DNA from: Rhodocollybia butyracea | Lineage: Eukaryota > Basidiomycota > Agaricomycetes > Agaricales > Omphalotaceae | Assembly (NCBI GenBank): GCA_015501585.1 | Contig: JADNRY010000100.1 | Coordinates: 124,001-188,000 of the forward strand | Length of the DNA stretch: 64,000 nucleotides | Direction: 5' to 3' | In this document: positions 55,690 to 64,000 of the stretch, one piece after another | How the letters are laid out: each line of letters opens with the position of its first letter | Position numbering within the stretch: position 1 is the stretch's first letter | Notes under the pieces: generated by a model | Told to the model about the DNA's origin: nothing | Seen by the model: the letters and a program-made list of their open reading frames with translations, nothing else | Databases searched by the model: none | Made by a program: the position numbers and the translations under genes

Positions 55690-57405
55690 ATTACGGTCAG
55701 GATCTGGTTATTCAACCGGCATGCGTAATAAGTAGTTACCTCTACAATGGCATTTGGATGGCCGTATGTTAGTTAATGAAATCATTCAGCATAGGATTCC
55801 ATCCAAGCGAGTAGAAGTATCGATCGTTCCATGCGTGTGTTCTGAGCACAAGCACCAGAATCAGAACGCGGGAAATGAAAAATAGAGCGTACCTGTTTTA
55901 CTAAAGTCCAGAACGGTTCACTGTTGTCACGCGGCAAACCGGTCACAATCAGCCGATGGCCACTGACCCTCGCTGACCACTCTCTATTTTGTAGTCCTTA
56001 GTACAATTCAACCTAATGACGCTCAATGATATTTAATGACCTTCACAGAACGTTGTAAGAGACCACCAATCCCAATCAGTAACATACTAGTTCAAACTCG
56101 CTTTTTTGACTATTCTTTGATATGTGTGATGAGCACGAAAGTCTCTTCCATATCTTCAATTACACCCCTCTGGGACCATACCATCTCAATAAGTAACAGG
56201 CTCATTGGACTCTTAGGGCTGCAATAGATGTGACTGGTCAAACTGATCATCAACGGTCACCTCTGGCAGTAGATTACATGCAAATAAGAATATCTATGGG
56301 CTGAACTTGCTTCACTGGTACGTCTCAGTTGATTATCTTTCTGATTCTGGGCTCTAACCCTTGAGCAAGTGTACTTCCCAAGAAGAAGTTCCTCATTAGA
56401 GTCCGACGCCACTGTTCAATTACATACTACTGGTTCAAACCCAAACCAGATCTCCCATTTTGGTGCTTAACAGCATCCCGTACTATCACAACATCCTATG
56501 GCCTCCTATTGACGAACTTCAACCATGAGGTGAATCTGAGAGATTTGTAGGATACGCCTTGATCTGGTCCAAATCCATTTGTTCTCGCCGACACTGAATT
56601 TCAGGGATATCCAGTCTTCGTCCCAGTCAGTGCCAATGGTCTTTGCGAGATACAAGAAGTCGTTATTCGGTTGGGATGTCAATGAAATCGTAAGATGTTG
56701 TTGTTCCGAACTGGTGCTCGCAATGATGAAAACCATACGCGTCTTTTCATGTATCTTCGTGCTGTTGATTAAAAGGAAGTGTACTACGTACCATTGGAGG
56801 ATGTAATACGGGGGGAATACACAGGCCTTTAGTTTCATGCAAACCACCTGGTGATTTCGCATATAGCACAAACCAAGCAGTGTGTCGGAAGCTGCCAAAA
56901 GACTTGGACACTCGAGCTTGGATCAGCTCAGTACTCATACATATATTCTAACATACCTCAGCCTCCTTGGTTTTTTGAACGCAAAAACACACCATGGCCT
57001 GCAAATGAAAAATGTTGGTCATGCCATTAGGGGGGTTTCATTGGGCTTGTCGCGATGTGATCATTCGGACGGCATTTCGGACGGCATTAATATTTGACGC
57101 ATTGGGAGCCCTTCAAACAAACCCCTCAAGTTATCCATAGGACAGACACCACAAAGGAGTACCTGTCGTCAGTCCTTTCGCAATAGCAGTATCTATTTTT
57201 GCTTTGTCCGACTTCGTCGCCGCCAGCTGGTTCAACATAGGTATTCAATTCAAAGATAAATTTTTTTGTGCAAGTGGTAGCGAAAATTGTTGCCAGAATA
57301 GCCTTCAAAAGGGTTACGAGAAAGATCAGAGAGGCAGGAATAAGTGCTCCGTGAAGCATCTAAAGGCAATGACAAAAGGTGGCGGAGATATAGGTATCTG
57401 ACTCA
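55690..57405. other. Region without an assignable gene
   Basis: Minus-strand ORFs at 56506-56898 (with LTISLTSQPNNDFLYLAK) and 57126-57359 look somewhat protein-like but show no family motif. They lie downstream of the permease pseudogene and may be exons of an unrecognised gene. Confidence 0.3.
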
Positions 57406-57409
57406 AATC

Positions 57410-58020
57410 TTATTCTTTGTCAGCGGACTGAAGAGCCTGCAGGACATGCTCGCGACGCAACCATTTCTCTAGGGAGTAAAATACCAGGCGAGGACCCCAA
57501 ATATAGCCACAGCACCAAAGGTAACGCTGGCCTAGGTGCATGTCAGAGATCAGAGATCAGATAGAGTCTACACAAAATTAAATGACTCGGCATCGACAGG
57601 GAAAAAGAAAGGCAATATCATGACCTAGAGGCAAGTATGAGGTCAGGTGCATGTACATAGATTATACACAGAGCACTTATAGCAAAGATAAGGCCACTGA
57701 ACAAGAACGTGCAGACGTAGAAGCGCTTCGCAAAATGTCCTAAGAGGAAATGCGATGATTGGAAATGGTCAAGCGTCCTCGTATACTGGAGGAGTGCTAT
57801 AAGACCACGAGGAGACATTGTAGGTACACCGGCCGCAGACACTAAAGAAGTAAAAGCAACTGCGCTGGGAAGAATCGTGCACAACATGAGAGCGCTGAAA
57901 ATGTACAACAGTCACCGGTGACAGCATTTTTCGGCTGACCTTCAGTTCCTATCCAACCGGACATTGGAAGTACACCGACACTAGGCGTGAGGCAGCGACA
58001 ATCGCTACACTGGTGTTCTG
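57410..58020 (-). pseudogene. Amino-acid permease (APC family) 3' fragment
   Basis: Minus-strand pieces follow the order of a fungal amino-acid/GABA permease C-terminal half: TSVAIVAASRLV, GVLPMSGWIGTEGQPKNAVT, then in another frame YIFSALMLCTILPSAVAFTS and LVSAAGVPTM, GLIALLQYTR, LGHFAKRFYV, and after a probable intron ASVTFGAVAIFGVLAWYFTP followed, again shifted, by EKWLRREHVLQAL. Such transporters are proton-coupled, with twelve helices. Here the N-terminal half is absent, a piece is missing after ASRLV, and at least two frameshifts are present, so the fragment is dead. The stop equivalent is TAA at 57410. Confidence 0.7.
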
Positions 58021-58303
58021 TGAGGTGAATTATAAAGTGATCGAAACCAAGAACAGCTCGAACGTACGAGAATCAAATCGATTACATTATCGAATGGAAA
58101 GCGGCGGAAGAATCAGGAGAGGTACAATATAACCCACTGAAATTTTTCAGTGATATACCACGTTAACCTCCCTCATGTACTTCCTTCAGTTGCTCAAGCA
58201 GTTTGGACTACGAGAGGGACGCGCAACACTCCTGCAAGGAGTCGACTGTAGTCAAAATGCTTTTTCGCGCCCTAACTATACAAATGATTGTTGAACCTGA
58301 GTT

Positions 58304-58567
58304 ATGCAAAATGCAAAGAAAGAGAATGAACTTTCTGGTCTTACGGTTCACCCCCGGCATGTGTTGATCACAGCTGAGTCTCAAGGAATCAACATCGATT
58401 CTGGCGCGCCGAGCACTGATTACAGAAGAGCGTTTTGGTCAGACTCCACAGGAGCGACGGGTAAGTCAAGTTATGTAGATTCAAAGAGGTGTAAGAAATG
58501 CGGAGAAACTAAAGAAATGTAGATTCTTGGGTTTATCAATGGGCTCTGTGAGGATTGCCAAATTTGA
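58304..58567 (+). pseudogene. Zinc-ribbon-like ORF with internal TAG
   Basis: ATG 58304 gives 72 residues ending RCKKCGETKEM at a TAG (58520-58522). In the same frame the next 14 codons read ILGFINGLCEDCQI before TGA at 58565. CKKC and CEDC would form a CxxC-x(17)-CxxC zinc ribbon, so the stop divides an otherwise coherent motif. It is a short nuclear-type protein of unknown role, probably inactivated by the stop, or the start of a longer spliced gene. Confidence 0.45.
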
Positions 58568-58599
58568 TATAAAACTCAGAGAATTCCCTTTCTGTTATG

Positions 58600-60650
58600 C
58601 TTCATACTGCTAGCACAGGTAGGACATCCAAGCGGGGGGAGATCAACGAGAACGGATGTGCGACTTCACCCATCTTCTCCAGAAAGTACCATGGGGAAAT
58701 GCAACCACCGCAGGGATTTGGAGAAGACAGACTTGGTGGGCGTTAGCGGAGCCGATTTCCATGCTAAAAGGTGGGAGGAAGGGGAGGGGGAAGGAAGGAA
58801 GGGAGATACGAGGTCAGTACAGTTCCGAAACAAGGAGACCCACCTCAACGCAATATTGATATTCCCATTCATAGCAAACGAAATCGCATTCATAAACTCC
58901 GTCGTGTTCAGAACCAGCGCTAACACTCAAAAAAACTTTTTCATCCAGCCCCGAGTCACCTAGATGATATCGATCACTTCAACGAGGATTTCTGAAAAAC
59001 CAAAAGACAAGAACAAAAAAACACGGCGGATCGCATCAGCTCAAAGCGTTAGTCGAAAGAAGATAATAAGTAAATAAGACGAACAAACAACATACCAGTG
59101 ATAACAACATACAACGCCGTACACCCACAAAGCTCTCCTACTATTGCTGCTCTATCTCCGGCTCCTGCGACGACGTGGCTTCCAGCATTAGGGGCGGCAG
59201 ATGTACGTGTAGGCAGGGGTATGGCAAGCAGGGAGGAGCATACGAAACAATGCGGTGCTGGAACAGCGGAGACGATGGCCTCGGACTCTTCGAAGTGCGG
59301 CGGGATGAGGTTTGTTGGATGCTTGATGGAATGAATTTGTGGTAGAGAGACTGCGATGATCATAGGATCAGGATAATATTTTCGTTAGCCTTAGACAGGG
59401 TGATGAAAAAACAGAAAAACACGAGATAGAGAGATAAAGGGAAATCTTAGGAGACCAGAAGGGAAAAAATCGACTGACCATCCTATCCCGATAGATAGGC
59501 AAGCTACCGCTACAGCATTCGAATGAAGGAGCCGTTGAAACGTGTGTGAAAAGAAAAAACCAGAGGCCGATTAGCTAGGACTAGTGGGGCGGAGAGTCGG
59601 AAAAGGAGCAACGTTGTCATTAGTAGAAAGGCAAGGCAAGAGACCACCTAGAACACTCACAAACAACACGGAGGCACAGAAATACATCAAATGCTCTTCA
59701 GCCTCACTAAATACCCTCACTAAATGCCCTGTCGTCTCTAAAGCCGCGAGCGGTGACACTAGTAGAATTTCTCGTCGAATAGTGTCCGGAGGAAGAAGGC
59801 ATAAGAATTGGTGTTGGACAAGTGGCTGTGGCAGAGTAGGATGGCGTGCTCAATGGCGAGACCGAGGAAGTGAAAAAAAGAAATACCCTGGGTGGTGATG
59901 TGAAGATGTATCGATATCCGCGGTTGACCAGCTCGACTCGAGATTTCGGTGCAGGTGGCTCGGCAGCGTAGGCGTGGAGGACTACCGTTGTCCGTTCAAA
60001 GCATCTTCAACGTTGGACATTGTCGTGTAGTGCTAGTCGGCTAGAGCGAACAAAACAAAAATAATTTGTCAACGTAAACAGTGCGCCGCTTCGGCACCGT
60101 ATCTACCGGCGCTAATCACGTCATCACGCAAGCGATGAAAATCATTTGTTACTTGATACTGCACTTGAGTTGATAGGATTTCAAAAATTGAACAGAGACC
60201 ACTAGAGGCCTAAAAGACAGCGCAATGGACTACACAACGTCGTCTTAAATCCAAAACGAGTACCAATCGCCTACAATCTTTATTGAGGGCAAATCGGGAA
60301 GATTGTACACCGCCCAACTTTCTGATATACCACTGATCTCGAACTCATGGTTCTACCAATCTATCCAAGTACGTGATCTAAGCTCTTAGCTCAGAGCAAC
60401 CGCCATGGCCCATCCACTAAAACCAACAATGGAACACCCATTTTCGCCGTTACGAATCATCTCGACTGATCAATGCATAAAAGAAAAATAAAAATCTAAC
60501 GGTGTGCGCTTCCAATCCCCTCAATCCAACTAGTTATTAATTATGCTTTGACTATTGGTACTGCGATAAAGTGCTAGTGCTCTTCTTTCACGGGCCACTC
60601 ACATTCACCTTGTCCTCGTCACCCAACTAGGCTCATAGCTCATTGATCAA
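58600..60650. other. Region without an assignable gene
   Basis: Several minus-strand ORFs (58666-58926, 59049-59363, 59571-59759) have hydrophobic segments such as LYVVITGMLFVRLIYLL and may be parts of a spliced membrane-protein gene, but I could not join them in phase. Confidence 0.3.
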
Positions 60651-60793
60651 TCGTTGTGAAGGCAGGGTTGATGTTGGGGTGATGATGGTCCCAAGATACG
60701 TATATAGTTGAAGGATGCCCCGATGGTCTCTTCAAGTTTCGCCCCACCACGGTTGTTTGACGCTCTAATTCTTGAGATTTTGGCACCTACACT

Positions 60794-61884
60794 ATGGCGA
60801 AGTTTGATGCCAATGGGGTGATGTGTAACCATAATCAGCTTATCCGTGCTTTTCCCAAGGAGACATTTCTAGTCTTGAGTGGTAGCGGTATCACAGGGAC
60901 AGGTTCACATGCGCCAGATTTCACGGCTCAGCCTGTGGTTGTTCCCAGGCCTATTCCAGATCCTACACCGTCTACATCTTTAATGTTTGTAGATCTCCCA
61001 TTCTCATTAAAATTCTAACAGTTCATTGTCCATAGATTCAAGACTACTAGTTCTTCAGTCACAACAGCTCCAACTACCAGGTTTGTCAAACCCACCTTCT
61101 AATTCTTTGCAAACCAATTTTTCCTTCTCTGCCTACTAGTGATACTACCTCCGCTCCGCTTTCCACGAGTTCCACTACTTCACTTGAACCACCTCCAACA
61201 TCGTTCGTAGATCTCCCATTCTAATAAAAGCTCTGAAAGTTCATTGTCCATAAGTATTACTAGTTCCTCCCGCACATCCGCAATTCCGGCCGCCAGGTTT
61301 GTCATACCAGCCTTTTTGTTCTCCCGAGTTGCCAACCAATCTCCCCTACCTACCTTAATAGTGCTCCTATCCCCGCTCAGGCGCCTCAGCATCCACTGGA
61401 AAGTGCCACCATTAAAGACACACACACTCTTTCCGCGGGGCCCATTGCAGGAGTTGTGATAGGATCAGTGTTAGTCCTTGCTATAGGCATAAGCGTCTCC
61501 ATCTGTGTGTATCGCCGACGATATGGACGTCGGCATCAACAAATGGAAGAAGATTGTGTCTCTCCTTTACAACAAACAGCCCACGCAGATGCCGACTCGA
61601 ACGCTAATCTGGATCAGGCTAGTGGAGAAAAGGGCCACCATAACCGCAACAGCACTATGCTCATTCCCAACCTTCAGGCTCCTGAGCCCGAGCTTACATC
61701 CATTTCTGAATTCCTCCAACCGGAATCTTCTCCAAATATTTCTAGTGGGTCACACCTCATTCCATCCCCGGCTCAGATCCAGGAAGATGTCAACCAGGAT
61801 ATCCAAGTTAAGGTAGTAAGAATGGAGGCTACAATGGGCAGGATGGCAGAGCAGATACGTCATCTTGAATCCCAGCTTGTCTAA
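60794..61884 (+). CDS. Single-pass Ser/Thr-rich membrane protein, copy 2 (exons 60794-60984, 61036-61080, 61140-61202, 61255-61296, 61362-61884)
   Basis: Paralogue of 52438-53598 with the same five-exon plan, giving 287 residues. Exon 1 starts MAKFDANGVMCNHNQLIRAF; exons 2-4 are short Ser/Thr/Pro cassettes (TTSSSVTTAPTT, SDTTSAPLSTSSTTS). Exon 5 has AGPIAGVVIGSVLVLAIGIS, the transmembrane helix, then YRRRYGRRHQQ, a similar tail (MAEQIRHLESQLV) and stops there, lacking the PPPTY end of copy 1. All four introns are phase 2 and 51-65 bp; introns 1 and 3 share GTAGATCTCCCATTCT, introns 2 and 4 share GTTTGTCA. The upstream ~130 bp (GATGATG...TTTCGCCCCACC...TTTTGGCAC) is conserved between copies. 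Confidence 0.75.
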
Positions 61885-62048
61885 CGTCGAGCTCTCGAGC
61901 TTGGCCTGCTTCCTCGTACAAAGAGGAGTCGGTGTTGTCGGTTTTCAGCGAGACAGTGTGAAGACTGTTCGGTGTTAAAAAAAAAAAGTGAAAGGCCACT
62001 GTATGTAGCCTCACTAAATCAGACAGAGTAACAGGAACAAGCTATGAT

Positions 62049-62154
62049 CTTTAGTACGAGCATTAGTATAAGTAAGAGATAAAGATAATAGGAATAGGAA
62101 CCTTTAGTACAAGCGTTAGTATAAGTAAGAGATGAAGAAGTAAAGGGAAAATAA
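62049..62154. repeat. Two-copy 53-bp tandem repeat
   Basis: CTTTAGTACGAGCATTAGTA at 62049 recurs as CTTTAGTACAAGCGTTAGTA at 62102 with similar following sequence. It may lie in the 3' non-coding part of the neighbouring retroelement. Confidence 0.65.
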
Positions 62155-62244
62155 TATGTAGGTAAGGTCCAAATCCGGACCGGTAGGAAATGAGTCTGTG
62201 TAGTATGCCATACTTACACTCTTCCCCATTTTTGAACATTGCTA

Positions 62245-64000
62245 TCACTCAGCAGTCTCTTGTATGCCTTCCCAAACATCGAGTGCAACAGTATCCTTCA
62301 TCTCTGCTCCAGAAAGCCATTCATCATGGTCAGGACCGTATCCAACCCAACGGACCAAGTATTTCTTGCCACGGCCTATCTTTTTCTCATCAAGAATACA
62401 TTCGATGAAGTTTTCTTCTGTTCCTTTGGATGTCATGATAGGGCCTGGACAACTAGGTTCACGGATAGGGAATAGAGTAGGATCATTTGGGATGTATCGT
62501 TTTAGGAGATGGGCATGGAAACCAGGGAAGAGCTGTGGGTTTTGGGGTAGTTTGAGCGTGTACTCGGAGCGCTCTGGGAAGGCACGAATAACTTCGTAGG
62601 GTGCATCATCGCGTGGCATGAATTTGGCAACACATTTGGAACCCACGCGTTTGTACTCTCTGCGTCGGTTCTCAGTAGACAACATGACAAGATCTCCCAC
62701 CTTATATATGTCTTCAGATCCTCAGTGCATATTTGCATGGTATGCCTGTCGTACTTTAGCGCTGAGCAGATTGTCTTGTGCATCCTGAATGTCAAGCTGT
62801 AATTTTTCAATGATTGTGCAAGCGTCGATCTGTTCAGTTGACTCAGTTGCTGGAATCAAAGGGGGAATCAGGCGTGGTGAGCGACCTGTTTTGAGTTGAA
62901 AGGGAGTGTATCCAGTCGAAGCATTGATGGTGTTCATTATGGCAAATCAAACACGAGGAAGTGCAGCCTTCCAGCCTTTCTGTACCCGATCGACATGATA
63001 TTGTATGGCTTGCACTACTGTTTTATTGGTACGTTCACTTGACCCATCAGTTTCTGGGTGATACGATGTTGACATCTTTAAACGTACACCTGTAAGTTTG
63101 TGTAACGCTGTCCAGACTTTGGATGTGAATGCTTTGTCTTGATCAGAGACTAGGTGAGCCATTAGTCCATTTTCGCAGTACCACTCATTGAAAAGGACAA
63201 GTGCTGTTTGTGCTGCTGTATCGGTAGAGTGGACAGCGGCCATGCGGATATCTGCGCCAAGTGCATCTGTCATGGTCAGAATCATGTCACAACCATCTTC
63301 AAGCGGTAAGGGTCCCACAAAATCCAGGGCTACTGTATCGAAGCAAGCATCCGGGATCGGTAGGGGGTGCAATGGACCGGTAGGCTTCTTAGTTCGACTC
63401 TTGTTGCGTTGACAGTCAACACAAGATGGAATGTATGCCTCCTCCAAATCTCTGCGCATGTGTGGCCAATAATATGAGTCTCGTAATGCGGCATAACTCT
63501 TGGTAAAGCCAAAATGACCCAGGGCATCATGTGCAAGACTATATAGAAGTTCCCGGACGCGGTTGTCCTTGGGAATAAGTAATCGGTTGCCTATAAAGAC
63601 GAGTTTTTTATCCTTGCTGCGGTGAACACCGGTGATGCTTCCTGCGGCAATATCTGCCTCAAGTTGTTTGGTGAACTCATCAGTATCATAAGCGGTGGTG
63701 ATAGATTTAAGAAATTCTTCATCAGCTGTGATTGAGAGAATGCCTGCCCCAGCTAAGTGTCTCTTGGGAAGATGCATATGGGATAATAAAACTGCAGCGA
63801 CTAGTGGTGAGCTTCCGATCTCAGTTTCCTCCTCGTCTGGTAGACGTGAGAGTGCATCTGCAACAGGATTGTCTTCTCCCTTGATATAGTGAATGTCATA
63901 GTCAAAGTCAGCCATCTTCATGAACCACCGTGACTGGCGACGGGACATCTCTTTCTGGGATTGGAAGTATTCCAGCGTTAGGTGATCAGTCATAATGTCA
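62245..64000 (-). mobile_element. Ty3/gypsy chromovirus pol, 5' truncated by the window, with nonsense changes
   Basis: On the minus strand from the window end: RNase H tail (FDYDIHYIKGEDNPVADALS), integrase zinc-binding H155-H160-C191-C194, catalytic D224 (ALDFVGPL), D284 (VSDQDKAF) and E320 (HPETDGSSERTNK) in the first frame, which stops at TGA 62947. The next 71 codons in the same frame stop at TGA 62722, and the last 151 codons encode the C-terminal domain and a chromodomain (GKKYLVRWVGYGPDHDEWL). All three blocks are in one frame, so only two stop codons interrupt the protein. Chromodomains direct integration to heterochromatin. No LTR is identified within the window. Confidence 0.85.

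Noticed and set aside
1..64000. CRISPR array, tRNA and rRNA genes, telomere repeats
   Set aside because: No regularly spaced unique spacers, no cloverleaf recognised by eye, no rRNA-like block, and no run of telomeric units; a tRNA scan was not possible here.

Overview
The window looks like a repeat-rich stretch of a mushroom-forming basidiomycete (Agaricomycete) genome. The evidence is short introns of about 50-70 bp with GTNNGT donors, small cysteine-rich secreted proteins, F-box proteins of the agaric type, a DUF6533-like membrane protein, a NACHT-ankyrin NLR-like gene, single-pass Ser/Thr-rich membrane proteins, and Ty3/gypsy elements. Recognisable host genes take up perhaps a quarter of the sequence; the rest is transposons, their nested remains and tandem repeats.

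Layout: 0-3.6 kb, a minus-strand DUF6533-like membrane-protein gene split by a 1.77 kb DNA element with 11-bp direct repeats. 5.3-16.9 kb, two copies of a 2 kb segmental duplication (one with an intact ORF, one broken) that flank a small secreted protein gene and a tandem F-box pair (first intact, second frameshifted). 17.2-22.2 kb, a plus-strand NACHT gene followed by about 31 near-identical 99-bp ankyrin units; the frame is open through the first ten or so and broken afterwards. 22.3-31.5 kb, non-coding: a MITE inside a MITE, a hairpin-rich stretch that may be a structured RNA relic, three kinds of tandem repeat, and an inverted minisatellite array.

31.5-45.5 kb is a Ty3/gypsy-type LTR element inserted into another copy of itself in opposite orientation. 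The inner element (34117-44044) has 1.5 kb LTRs about 99.6% identical and a 4-bp ACGT target duplication, but it has lost the end of RNase H and most of the integrase in frame. 45.5-52.3 kb lies between a pair of 36-bp CACTA-like terminal inverted repeats with many AATGATTGTC motifs; it contains a hAT-type MITE with a perfect 8-bp target duplication, minisatellites, and no recognisable transposase. 52.4-61.9 kb holds two paralogous membrane-protein genes, each with four phase-2 introns of two alternating intron families, so the ectodomain appears to have grown by exon-plus-intron duplication. Between them lie a two-exon secreted protein gene, an amino-acid-permease pseudogene and a zinc-ribbon ORF with an internal stop. 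The window ends in a minus-strand chromodomain-carrying Ty3/gypsy element with two probable CGA-to-TGA stops.

Many of the gene breaks are single-base changes in homopolymers, so part of the apparent decay could be assembly error. Family names are given from recognition of motifs by eye; no search was run.
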